From contig DASVQQ010000015.1 of the NCBI GenBank assembly GCA_036389035.1, positions 35,835-99,834 of the forward strand: a stretch of DNA of 64,000 nucleotides, given 5' to 3'. Position numbers and translations under genes: made by a program. The notes under the pieces were generated by a model. That model made no database searches. It worked only from the letters and a program-made list of their open reading frames with translations, and had not been told where the DNA came from. Positions 6,947 through 14,218 of the stretch are shown here, in pieces (within the stretch, counting starts at the first letter, position 1; each line of letters starts with the position of its first letter). The stretch is from Jatrophihabitans sp. (GTDB lineage: Bacteria; Actinomycetota; Actinomycetes; Mycobacteriales; Jatrophihabitantaceae).

Positions 6947-8276
6947 GGGTGAAGCGGTTGACGCCGGCGCAGGTGATGCAGTCGGGGTCCGGGCCGTCGA
7001 CGTCGCGCGGATCGACCCGGGTGCCTGGCCGGCTCGACTCGCCGATCAGGTCGATGTCGAGCCAGCGTGCCGGCGGCCGCGCCCCGGACAGCCAGGCCGC
7101 CAGCTCGGACACCGCCGCGTTGACCGTGAGGCCGTTGAGGTACACCACTGACGGGCTCTTGCTGCCGGTGCCGTACCCGTGCTGGCGGTCCAGGCCCTGC
7201 TGGTGCACCGGTTTGGCCCAGCGGGCGACCTCGGCGGGGTCGAGCTCGCCGAGGCAGCTCAGGCACGGCCCGTCCGGTGTCGTGAAGATGATCACCCGGC
7301 CGCCCAGCGCGAACGGCTCGACGGCGTCATCGACACCGGTCGCGATGTCGATGTAGGGCGTCCGGGTCTGCACGGCTATCTGGTTGAGCCGGTTGCGTGG
7401 CCCGTCGTTGTCGACGCAGCCGATGATCAGGTCGACGTCCTCGAGCTCGGGATGCTCGTCGGCGGCGGTGACGCCGCGAGCGGTCGTCACGTTCATCAGC
7501 GGGTTGATGGCGCGCATCCGCTTGCGGGTCACGTGCGACTTCGGGTGGCCGACGTCTGCGTAGCCGGCGGTGACCATCCGGTTGAGGTTGCTGATCTCGA
7601 CCAGGTCGTCGTCCATGATCAGGACGTTGCGAAAGCCCAGGTAGGCCAGCGACTGCGCCATGTGGGACCCGGTGCCACCGGCGCCCACCACCGCGATCCG
7701 CATGGTCGTGATCGCCGCCTGGGCCCGGGTGCCGAGCAAGGGCACCTGCCGGGCCAGCCGTTCCTCGGGAACAGCCGCGGCGTTCAGCACCCGCAACTGG
7801 TCACCCAGGACGGTCACCGTGCTGAACTGTCCGCGCTCGACACCGCCATGGGCGTCGAAGCGCCACCACTCGGCGTGCACGGCGCCGTCGGCCCAGACGG
7901 CGGCCGCGTAGGGCGCGCCGTCGAGCAGGTCCAGGCAGTAGCGGACCGTCGGGGCCAGGGTGTCCTCATCGGTGGAGGAGAAGGCCGGCGGCCCGTGCCG
8001 GTGGTTGTGGAACTCCACGATGCCGCCGCCGATCGCCAGGGCGTGGTTGTGGACCCGGTCCAGCGCCTGGTCGGACAGGTACCAGCCGTCGATGCCGCGG
8101 GTGGTGTCGGCGTCGGAGATCAGGGTGATCCCGACCACCTCCAGCACCGGGCCGGTGCGGATGTTGTTGCTGATGGCCCGGGTGTAGGCGAAGGCGAATC
8201 GTTCACCGTTGGCCTGCGCCAGATGCTGCTCGAGGCGGTCCCAGTGGTGCGGGTCGGTGAACTTCAAGGTGCTCAA
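6933..8276 (-). CDS. JAMM protease - E1 (ThiF-fold) fusion of a ubiquitin-like system
   Basis: A 447-residue fusion. Residues 1-150 form a JAB/JAMM metalloprotease: Glu46 (VLEVVG), His90 and His92 (FHNHRH), Ser100 and Asp103 fit E..HxH(7)SxxD. Residues about 170-440 form an E1/ThiF adenylating domain with ATP loop VVGAGGTGS (196-204), DDDLVEISNLNR and CVDN, and a zinc site from C338/C341 and C433/C436. Apart from zinc ligands only C114 and C287 remain, so no canonical E1 catalytic Cys is evident. Expected roles are activating the ubiquitin-like protein and trimming or deconjugating it. TTG start 8276, 6 bp after the E2 gene. Confidence 0.92.
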   Translation of the reverse strand: MSTLKFTDPHHWDRLEQHLAQANGERFAFAYTRAISNNIRTGPVLEVVGITLISDADTTRGIDGWYLSDQALDRVHNHALAIGGGIVEFHNHRHGPPAFSSTDEDTLAPTVRYCLDLLDGAPYAAAVWADGAVHAEWWRFDAHGGVERGQFSTVTVLGDQLRVLNAAAVPEERLARQVPLLGTRAQAAITTMRIAVVGAGGTGSHMAQSLAYLGFRNVLIMDDDLVEISNLNRMVTAGYADVGHPKSHVTRKRMRAINPLMNVTTARGVTAADEHPELEDVDLIIGCVDNDGPRNRLNQIAVQTRTPYIDIATGVDDAVEPFALGGRVIIFTTPDGPCLSCLGELDPAEVARWAKPVHQQGLDRQHGYGTGSKSPSVVYLNGLTVNAAVSELAAWLSGARPPARWLDIDLIGESSRPGTRVDPRDVDGPDPDCITCAGVNRFTRSRQ

Positions 8277-8282
8277 CGTGTG

Positions 8283-8693
8283 TCAGCTCGCTTCGTCGAA
8301 TCGGGTTAGCGCCCCGGTGAGGTAGTCGGTCAGGTTGCTGCCGGCCGCCGGGTCGGCCTTGGGCCGCCAATCGGCCGGGTTGACGTGGTAGGACAGCTGC
8401 AGCCACGGCCGGCCCGCGTGGGTCTGGATGCCCTGGCTGTTGCCGGGAGCGGCGCCGCCGGCCAGGGTCAGGTCCGGCCGCGCGCAGATGTTCTCCGGCT
8501 GCCCGGCGGGATAGTTCACCGGAATGGCGAACAGCACCTCGGTGCGCCGATGTGACCAACCGGGCGGCAGCCGGTGGTCGGCAAGGGTGACCACGAGCGC
8601 CTCGACGTCGAGCGACGCGGTGGGAAACGCCTGGCGCAGGTATGGGTTCTCCCGCGCCAGGCGCTGCCGCAGGTCGGCCGAGATCGAGCTCAT
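8283..8693 (-). CDS. E2-like ubiquitin-conjugating enzyme (Prok-E2_E type)
   Basis: A 136-residue protein with the signature of prokaryotic E2 family E: LPPGWSHRRTEVLFAIPVNYPAGQP, then a Gly-rich loop, WLQLSYHV and DWRPKADP...NLTDYL. Cys70 (ENIC) is its only cysteine and so the only candidate for a thioester with the ubiquitin-like protein. ATG 8693 lies one base after the stop of the ubiquitin-like gene (TGAGATG). The order Ubl, E2, JAMM-E1 is that of known bacterial ubiquitin-like operons; it would transfer the modifier from E1 to target proteins. Confidence 0.88.
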   Translation of the reverse strand: MSSISADLRQRLARENPYLRQAFPTASLDVEALVVTLADHRLPPGWSHRRTEVLFAIPVNYPAGQPENICARPDLTLAGGAAPGNSQGIQTHAGRPWLQLSYHVNPADWRPKADPAAGSNLTDYLTGALTRFDEAS

Positions 8694-8694
8694 C

Positions 8695-8982
8695 TCAGCC
8701 CCGCTTGAACCGGGGACGGCGCTTGAAGTGGGCTCCGGCGGAGAGGTTGACCGTGTCGCCGCCGTTGACGGTGACCCGGGATCCGTCGCTCAGGATCTGG
8801 ATCAGCCCCTGCTGCGGGTCAAGGCCCGCCGCGAACATGATCTGGGCGCCGGTGATGGTGGGCTGGTCGTACTCGTAGCTGGTGCCGTCGACGTCGTAGA
8901 CGAACACGGCGTGCAGCCGGTGCGGGGTGCCGTCGGGGCGTCTGCGGTTCGTCACGTCGGCGTCAGAAATAGAGCGGGTCAT
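8695..8982 (-). CDS. Ubiquitin-like beta-grasp protein (multiubiquitin family)
   Basis: A 95-residue protein resembling one repeat of the multiubiquitin domain: FVYDVDGTSYEYDQPTITG, AQIMFAAGLDP, LIQILSDGSRVTVNGGDTVNL, SAGAHFKRR. About 20 flexible residues precede the fold. It ends in a lone glycine (RFKRG), so it could be adenylated directly with no C-terminal extension to trim. Start ATG 8982 has a strong AGGAGG. It is the first gene of the unit with the E2 and JAMM-E1 genes and is the likely modifier. A promoter with a motif shared with the sigma-factor operon lies 47-76 bp upstream. Confidence 0.88.
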   Translation of the reverse strand: MTRSISDADVTNRRRPDGTPHRLHAVFVYDVDGTSYEYDQPTITGAQIMFAAGLDPQQGLIQILSDGSRVTVNGGDTVNLSAGAHFKRRPRFKRG

Positions 8983-9028
8983 GGTCGTCCTCCTGAGTGG
9001 GGCCCCGACTTAGGGGCTCTCACTGAAA

Positions 9029-9058
9029 AGTCGACCGAGCGGGCTGTTTTGCAACCCC
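9029..9058 (-). promoter_or_regulatory. Promoter of the ubiquitin-like operon, sigma-specific motif copy A
   Basis: On the minus strand GGGGTTGCAAA (9058-9048), nine bases, then TCGGTCGACT (9038-9029). The same elements with the same spacing stand before the sigma-factor gene at 12424-12395. The bipartite layout (GTTGCAA near -35, CGGnCGA near -10) resembles ECF-type promoters. Transcription would start near 9022, leaving a leader of about 40 nt with a strong Shine-Dalgarno. Confidence 0.7.
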
Positions 9059-9077
9059 GGCGTGTCTAAAAGATTTG

Positions 9078-10832
9078 TCAGCGCGTCGTGGTATGGGCGT
9101 AGGTCAGTGCCACGGTGTCCGGCGCGGTGGCCTGCAGCCGGCGGGCCAGGCCCTCCTCGTAGGTGGTGACCAGGATCTGATCGATCGCCCCGGCCTGAGC
9201 GGCCCGGACCAGGGTCTGGGCGACCGCCGCGCGGCGAGCCGGGTCCAGATGCTCCAGGGGCTCGTCGAACCAGATCGTCGAGGCCCGGGTGGCCGAGGCG
9301 GCCAGCAGCAGCCGGGTCACCAGCACCGCGGTGGCGCGCTCGGCGCCGCTGAGGTCCTCCAGCAGCAGGTCGACGCCGCCCTCGCTGAAGGTCAACTGCC
9401 CGTGCGGGCCGAACCGCAGCCCCTCGGAGCCGAACAGCAGCTTCCAGCGGTGGCTGATCTCGGTCGCCAGCGGGTTGATCCGCTGGGTGAGGTAGCGGTC
9501 GGCCAGCGCCGTCATGCTGTTCTGCGTCACCTCCAGCACCAGGTCCTCGCGGGACGCCGCCACCAGCGCGGCCTGATCGGCGGCGGCGGTGTCGAGGTCG
9601 GTGAGCCGCTGCCGGGCGGCCCGGAGCTGGGCGGTGAGCGCGCCGTGCTGCTCGGCCAGCTCGACGTCCTGACGTCGGGCGTCGGTGAGCGCGGCGGTGG
9701 CGGCCGGGCCGGGATCGGCCTCGTCGGGCTCCACCGGCGGCCGCAGCTTGCTGAGCGCGGCGGTGAACCGGGAGATCGCGGTCATCCGGGCGCGCAGCCG
9801 CCTGGCCTCCTCCCGGTGCCGCTGGATGTCGGTGTCGGTGTCCGCGCCGACCTGGCCGTGCGCGGCAAGGGCGGCCTCGCGCTCGTGCTCGCTCAGCGGG
9901 CGCAGGCAGGTGGGGCAGTGACCGGGGGCGCCTGCCAGCAGCTGAGCGGCCGTCGCCGACTGCGCGACGCGGACCTCCGCTGCCGAGGTCGCCTCCGCGG
10001 TCTCGGCCAGCGCGGCAGCCACCTCTCGCTGGCTCTCGTCGATGGCGGTGAGCAGGTCACGCTCGCCCACCTCGATGGCATCTGCCATCTGCTCGGCCAG
10101 CGCGGTCGCCTTCTCGTTGAAAGCGGCGGCCTCGGTCCGGTACTGCTCCCAGCGGGTGGCCAGCCGGGCCGCCGGTTCCAGCGCGGTGATCTGCTCGGCC
10201 AGCTGCTGCCGCCGCGCCGAGGTCGCCTCGAGCTCGGCCTCGAGGGCAGAGATGGCGTGGGCCGCGGCCTCGAACTCCTCGTCACCGGCCTGCGCGTCGG
10301 CGCGCAGCGACCTGATCTCGGCCGCCAGCACCTGGCGGCGTTCGGCCAGCTGGGCTGCCGCGGCCAGCAGGGTCTGCACGCCGAACACCTGCGCGAGGTG
10401 GTCCCGGACCGGGAAGCCGGTGGCCTTGCCGGCGGCCGGCGGCGGCCCGAACACCACCGCGTCGAGCACGGTGCGGTCAGCCGACCAGGCCTTGGCCAAC
10501 AGCCTCAGATAAGCGCGCTCGTCCAGCGCGTCACCGTCGACGCTCGCCGAGAACGTGCTCACGCCGTTGCGGCGAAGCGACCTGCTGACCCGGACGTCCG
10601 GGTGGCCGGGCAGGTCGAAGCCGAGCTGGACCGACGCCGAGTCGTGGCCGCTGCGGATCGCCCGAACCGCGGCGCGGCCGTCGGGCAGGCCCAGCAGGCA
10701 CCAGCGGACCGCCTCTACCAGCGAGGACTTGCCCACGCCGTTCGGCGCGACGAAGAACGTCACCGGATGGGTGAGCCGCAGGTCCAGGTCCTCATAGGCC
10801 CGCCAGTGCCGCACCCCGATCCGGCGGATCAC
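9078..10832 (-). CDS. Rad50/SbcC-like SMC ATPase with CxxC hook
   Basis: A 584-residue ATPase. Walker A is APNGVGKSS (29-37). A long Ala/Glu-rich coiled coil (about 150-420) is interrupted by GHCPTCLRP with C306 and C309, as in the Rad50 zinc hook. The C-terminal head has the ABC signature LSGAERA and Walker B TIWFDEPLEHLDP. It is much shorter than Rad50 (over 800 residues), like many defence-associated SMC proteins. No Mre11-type nuclease gene is adjacent. GTG 10832 overlaps the upstream gene's stop by 4 bp (GTGA), and similarity begins there; the frame stays open further upstream but that part lies inside the previous gene. Confidence 0.9.
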   Translation of the reverse strand: MIRRIGVRHWRAYEDLDLRLTHPVTFFVAPNGVGKSSLVEAVRWCLLGLPDGRAAVRAIRSGHDSASVQLGFDLPGHPDVRVSRSLRRNGVSTFSASVDGDALDERAYLRLLAKAWSADRTVLDAVVFGPPPAAGKATGFPVRDHLAQVFGVQTLLAAAAQLAERRQVLAAEIRSLRADAQAGDEEFEAAAHAISALEAELEATSARRQQLAEQITALEPAARLATRWEQYRTEAAAFNEKATALAEQMADAIEVGERDLLTAIDESQREVAAALAETAEATSAAEVRVAQSATAAQLLAGAPGHCPTCLRPLSEHEREAALAAHGQVGADTDTDIQRHREEARRLRARMTAISRFTAALSKLRPPVEPDEADPGPAATAALTDARRQDVELAEQHGALTAQLRAARQRLTDLDTAAADQAALVAASREDLVLEVTQNSMTALADRYLTQRINPLATEISHRWKLLFGSEGLRFGPHGQLTFSEGGVDLLLEDLSGAERATAVLVTRLLLAASATRASTIWFDEPLEHLDPARRAAVAQTLVRAAQAGAIDQILVTTYEEGLARRLQATAPDTVALTYAHTTTR

Positions 10833-11785
10833 GATGCGACCGCCTCGGCCAGGGCCGCCAGCCGGGTGATGAGGGCAGTGCCGTGCAGCCGGCCTGATTG
10901 CACGTCGGCCACCACCCCGCCGATGCTCGACGGGTCCAGTGACTTCAGCGCGGTGACGGCCTCGCGCTTGTGCTGCAGCCGGGGCCGGGACCGCCGCGCG
11001 GCGGCCAGCGTGGCGGTGGCGACCGCGAGGGCGTCGGCGCTCACGTCGCCGAGGTCGATCAGCTCGGTGAACCCGGCGACCCGCTCCCAGCGCGGCAGCC
11101 GGGACTCGAAATACCGGCCCAGGGTGACCTCGAGCAGGTCGGCGGCGGTGTGGACCCCCGGCTCCAGCCAACCCCGGACCGGGTCGATCGAGGCGTTGGC
11201 GTCCGCCGCGGTCAGCAGCACGGCGTGCCGGGCGTCGGGCGTGCTCAGGCACACCGCGGAGATGTCGGGGTAGCGCCGCAGGAACACCGCGACCTCGGCC
11301 GGCTCAGCCGTCAGGGCGGCCGGCGGCGCGCTGAACAACGCGACGCTGTCACCGAGGGCGCTGCACTGGGCCACCGCCGACAGCTGCGCCGACTGCCACT
11401 GCTTCCAGGCGGGGGAGCGGTCCACCACCACCTGCCGGTCGAAGCGCAGCTCCAGCTGGCGCAGCGCCACCTCGACCGGATCAGTGACGGGGTCAGCCAC
11501 CTCCGGCCCGGCTGCGGCGTCCGGGCGGGACCGGCTGCCGGTGGCCGCCGCCTGCGTACCGGGCGCGACCAGGCCGAGCCGGATCGCCACCGGGTCGCTC
11601 TCCAGCGGCGGCAGCGCCGGGGCCCGATCGGCCAGCGCGGCCACGATCGCGAACTGCTCGCGCAATCGCCGGCGCTCGTCGTTGGACAAGCTCGAGAGGT
11701 CGGGCTCGGGCCCGCGTCCCCTGAGGAACAGGAGGTAGCTGTCGACCAGGTCGCTGGACACGTCATCGAAGTCAGCTGCGTCCAC
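10829..11785 (-). CDS. Unknown protein of the sigma-ATPase operon
   Basis: A 318-residue protein with no family I recognise. It has a helical N-terminus (DFDDVSSDLVDSYLLFLRGRG), a probably disordered Ala/Arg/Pro stretch around residues 85-100, a central region with AVFLRRYPDISAVCLSTPDARHAVLL, and a helical Arg/Ala-rich C-terminus. GTG 11785 is chosen because GGGAGG lies six bases upstream; GTG 11803 is possible. It overlaps the sigma gene by 14 bp and the ATPase gene by 4 bp, so all three are translationally coupled. A partner or adaptor of the ATPase is a fair guess. Confidence 0.75.
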   Translation of the reverse strand: MDAADFDDVSSDLVDSYLLFLRGRGPEPDLSSLSNDERRRLREQFAIVAALADRAPALPPLESDPVAIRLGLVAPGTQAAATGSRSRPDAAAGPEVADPVTDPVEVALRQLELRFDRQVVVDRSPAWKQWQSAQLSAVAQCSALGDSVALFSAPPAALTAEPAEVAVFLRRYPDISAVCLSTPDARHAVLLTAADANASIDPVRGWLEPGVHTAADLLEVTLGRYFESRLPRWERVAGFTELIDLGDVSADALAVATATLAAARRSRPRLQHKREAVTALKSLDPSSIGGVVADVQSGRLHGTALITRLAALAEAVAS

Positions 11786-12386
11786 GGCTGGCCTCCCTTC
11801 CACCTGACGGGTTGCGCAGGCGCTTCACGCATCGCCGCAGCGAGTCCAGGGCCCGCGAGCGCAGCCGGCTCACCGCCTGATGCGTCGTGCCGGCCGTCAA
11901 CGCCCAGTCCGACAGCGTCTGGTTGCCCATCACCGTCGCCCGGACGACCGCGCGCTGATCGGCGGTCAACCTCTCCAGGCACGTGGTCACCAGCTGGTGC
12001 AACGCCTCCTCCTCGGCGGCGGCCAGGATCTCGCGCCGGTCGGGCAGGGTGCCGGCGATCTCGAGGGCGTCCAGGCTGGAGATGCGCTGGCGTTCCCGCA
12101 GGATCCGGCGGCCCTCGTCGATACCGCGCCGGTAGGCGATGGTCTTGGCCAGCCCGACCGGTGAGGTCATCGCCGCCGGGTCGCCCCGCAGCAGCTCCAT
12201 GAAGGCGATGTAGACGACGTCCTGGACCCGGTGCTCGTCGGGCGGCTTGGCGATGACCCGCTGGATGCCCCGGCGAGCGGTCTGGTGCATGCCTTCGCGC
12301 AACGAGTCATACAGGCTCCGGACGTCGCCGTAGCCTGTCTGCCACCGCTCCACGAGCTCGTCGAGCTCGCGCGCATCGTCATCCAT
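11772..12386 (-). CDS. Sigma-70-family (ECF-like) RNA polymerase sigma factor
   Basis: A 204-residue protein with a region 2-like part (VQDVVYIAFMELLRG ... GLAKTIAYRRGIDEGRRILRERQR) and a region 4 helix-turn-helix (LERLTADQRAVVRATVMGNQTLSDWALTAGTTHQAVSRLRSRALDSLRRCV). Size and two-domain layout fit ECF or ECF-like factors. It heads the operon with the unknown protein and Rad50-like ATPase. The promoter motif just upstream (12395-12424) is shared with the ubiquitin-like operon, and its -10 element ends eight bases before the ATG, so the message is probably leaderless. No anti-sigma gene is evident. Confidence 0.82.
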   Translation of the reverse strand: MDDDARELDELVERWQTGYGDVRSLYDSLREGMHQTARRGIQRVIAKPPDEHRVQDVVYIAFMELLRGDPAAMTSPVGLAKTIAYRRGIDEGRRILRERQRISSLDALEIAGTLPDRREILAAAEEEALHQLVTTCLERLTADQRAVVRATVMGNQTLSDWALTAGTTHQAVSRLRSRALDSLRRCVKRLRNPSGGREASRGRS

Positions 12387-12394
12387 CACAAGTC

Positions 12395-12424
12395 AGTCGT
12401 CCGAACCTGGCGGTTTGCAACCCC
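12395..12424 (-). promoter_or_regulatory. Promoter of the sigma-factor operon, sigma-specific motif copy B
   Basis: On the minus strand GGGGTTGCAAA (12424-12414), nine bases, then TCGGACGACT (12404-12395). It is 23/30 identical to 9058-9029, with 20 of 21 matching positions inside the two conserved blocks. Transcription would begin near the sigma start codon at 12386-12389. Autoregulation by the encoded sigma factor is the simplest reading. Confidence 0.7.
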
Positions 12425-12469
12425 CTGCGCGCGCCTGGAGTGCGGGGCGGTCGTCATTGCCTTCGCACC

Positions 12470-14212
12470 CTAGGGGGTCGGGATGGCCGGCAGGGTGTAG
12501 AAGCCGTCGGGCAAGCCGAACACCAACCTGGCGTCGGTGTTGGAGGACGGGGTGACGGCGATGAAGCCGGTGTTGTTCGGAAAGCCGCGGTTGGCGGTCG
12601 AGACGTCGGTGCGCACCACCTGGGTCGCGCCGCCGCCGATGATCTTGCCGCTGCCGTCGGTGACCGCCACGCACTGCAGCGGGTGCCCGACCCAGTGGAT
12701 CCAGCCGGAGAACTCGCGGGTGCCGCCCACCAACCGGTCCTGATCGAGGGAGGCCGACTTGCCGAACAGCCGGACGGGCAGCGGGCGGGCCTTGGCCAGG
12801 TCGATGGAGTCCTCAGGCTTCAGCCCGCAGCCCAGGGTGTAGTCGCTGGTGAACGGGTAGCTGCCCAGGCCCTTGAGCCGGGAGACCACCGCGTCCGGGT
12901 CCTGCAGGCGGGGCTGGAACGGGTCGGTCGCGTCGAACCGCACCCCGGCGGCCATCGCGTTCTGCACCGGCGACTCGCCGGCTGTCGTCTGATACAGCGG
13001 CGGACTGCCCGCCCAGAACACCGCGACCGCGGCCGCGATGACCGCGATGCCGACCGTCAGCTCGCGCGAGCTGCGCAGCGTCCGGATGCCGACCACCGCC
13101 ACCGCGATCCAGAACAACCCGGACAGCGACACGTAACGTGCCTGGGCGCCGTCGCCGAGGAACACCTCGCTGCGACCGAGGGAGATCAGACCGGCCGCGA
13201 GCAGCGAGTAGGTCGCCACCCCCCACCACGGGATCAGGTCGGCGTACTCCTCGCGCCGGGTCCAGAACGTCACGAAGCCCACCGCCAGCACCGCCAGCCC
13301 GCCGGCGCCGGCCACCAGGCCGAACGTCCCGCCGGTCGGGTCCCACAGCGTCGACAGGTTGGTCAGGAACGTCTGGGACAGCAGCCCCGGGTCCTTGCTG
13401 ATCCCCTTGCCGGTGGTGCCGCCGTTGGAGGTCAGCTTGTACACCACGGCGGCGCCGAAGAACAACCCGAGCGGCAGGGCCCAGCGCCACCAGCGATCAC
13501 GGCGCAGCAGCGCCACCACCACGATGGCCAGCGGCGCGGCGAACCCGGTGCCGTAGCTCAGCAGCGCCAGCGCCGCGGCGGCCACGGCCAGGCCGGTGCG
13601 CCGGTCCCGGGCGAACAGCACGCCCAGCAGCCCGAACACGTTCGCGGTGATCCAGGCCGTCCCGCTCATGCCCTTGAGGTAGTTCCACGCCCCGGTCGGG
13701 CAGAACAGCACCGCGCTGGCGGCCAGCATCAGCATTATCCGCGCCAGGGGAGGCCACCGGCTCGGCAGCAGGAACCACAGCACCGCCAGCGAGGCCAGCG
13801 CCATTCCGATGGCGAAGTACCCCAGCTCGTGGTTCGTCCCGTTCAGCAGCTTGGCGTCGAGGTAGTAGACGACCTGCGGCACGAAGAACGGGTGCTCGTT
13901 CTGGTAGCTGAACAACCCGCGCAGGTGCAGGCTGCCGTCCGGGTTGGTGATGCGCACCAGCGAGGGCCAGTAGTCCTGGTACTGCATCTGGGTGGACTTG
14001 CCGACCCGCCGGGCCATCAGCAGCGCCGGCAGCAACACCAGCAGCGCGGCCCACCAGCCCGGCCGCACGGTCCCGGCCCGCTCACCCCACCGGCCGAACC
14101 GGCCGGGACGATCAGCGACCGACCCTACCGCGCTCGCCCCGGCTCCGGTCCTGCCGGTGCGCTCGGGGTCGGTCTCGCGTTCGGAAGGGCTGTCGGTGAT
14201 CGTGGTGTCCAC
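12470..14212 (-). CDS. Multispan membrane protein of the glycan cluster
   Basis: A 580-residue protein: a cytoplasmic N-terminus of about 50 residues, then roughly ten to twelve hydrophobic segments up to residue 410, and a C-terminal extracytoplasmic domain of about 170 residues. After the first membrane segment comes QMQYQDYWPSLVRITNPDG, an acidic/aromatic loop like that of GT-C enzymes. The function is not established. GTG 14212 lies six bases after the stop of a DPM1-like glycosyltransferase, so the pair may work together: one charges a polyprenyl carrier, the other uses it. Confidence 0.7.
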   Translation of the reverse strand: MDTTITDSPSERETDPERTGRTGAGASAVGSVADRPGRFGRWGERAGTVRPGWWAALLVLLPALLMARRVGKSTQMQYQDYWPSLVRITNPDGSLHLRGLFSYQNEHPFFVPQVVYYLDAKLLNGTNHELGYFAIGMALASLAVLWFLLPSRWPPLARIMLMLAASAVLFCPTGAWNYLKGMSGTAWITANVFGLLGVLFARDRRTGLAVAAAALALLSYGTGFAAPLAIVVVALLRRDRWWRWALPLGLFFGAAVVYKLTSNGGTTGKGISKDPGLLSQTFLTNLSTLWDPTGGTFGLVAGAGGLAVLAVGFVTFWTRREEYADLIPWWGVATYSLLAAGLISLGRSEVFLGDGAQARYVSLSGLFWIAVAVVGIRTLRSSRELTVGIAVIAAAVAVFWAGSPPLYQTTAGESPVQNAMAAGVRFDATDPFQPRLQDPDAVVSRLKGLGSYPFTSDYTLGCGLKPEDSIDLAKARPLPVRLFGKSASLDQDRLVGGTREFSGWIHWVGHPLQCVAVTDGSGKIIGGGATQVVRTDVSTANRGFPNNTGFIAVTPSSNTDARLVFGLPDGFYTLPAIPTP

Positions 14213-14218
14213 AGTCGA

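Noticed and set aside
6704..6952. Plus-strand frame with a FIAGT pentapeptide repeat
   Set aside because: It is only the translation of the 15-bp tandem repeat, lacks a ribosome site and crosses the SOS promoter region of a better-supported gene.
9078..11252. Longer ATPase frame starting at 11252
   Set aside because: The first 140 residues lie in the upstream gene and have no family similarity. GTG 10832 gives the standard SMC N-terminus and a 4-bp overlap.
9075..11273. Long plus-strand open frame opposite the Rad50-like ATPase and the unknown protein
   Set aside because: It is antisense to genes with clear Walker and hook motifs, is Gly/Arg/Gln-rich with no fold pattern, and is the usual GC-rich shadow frame.
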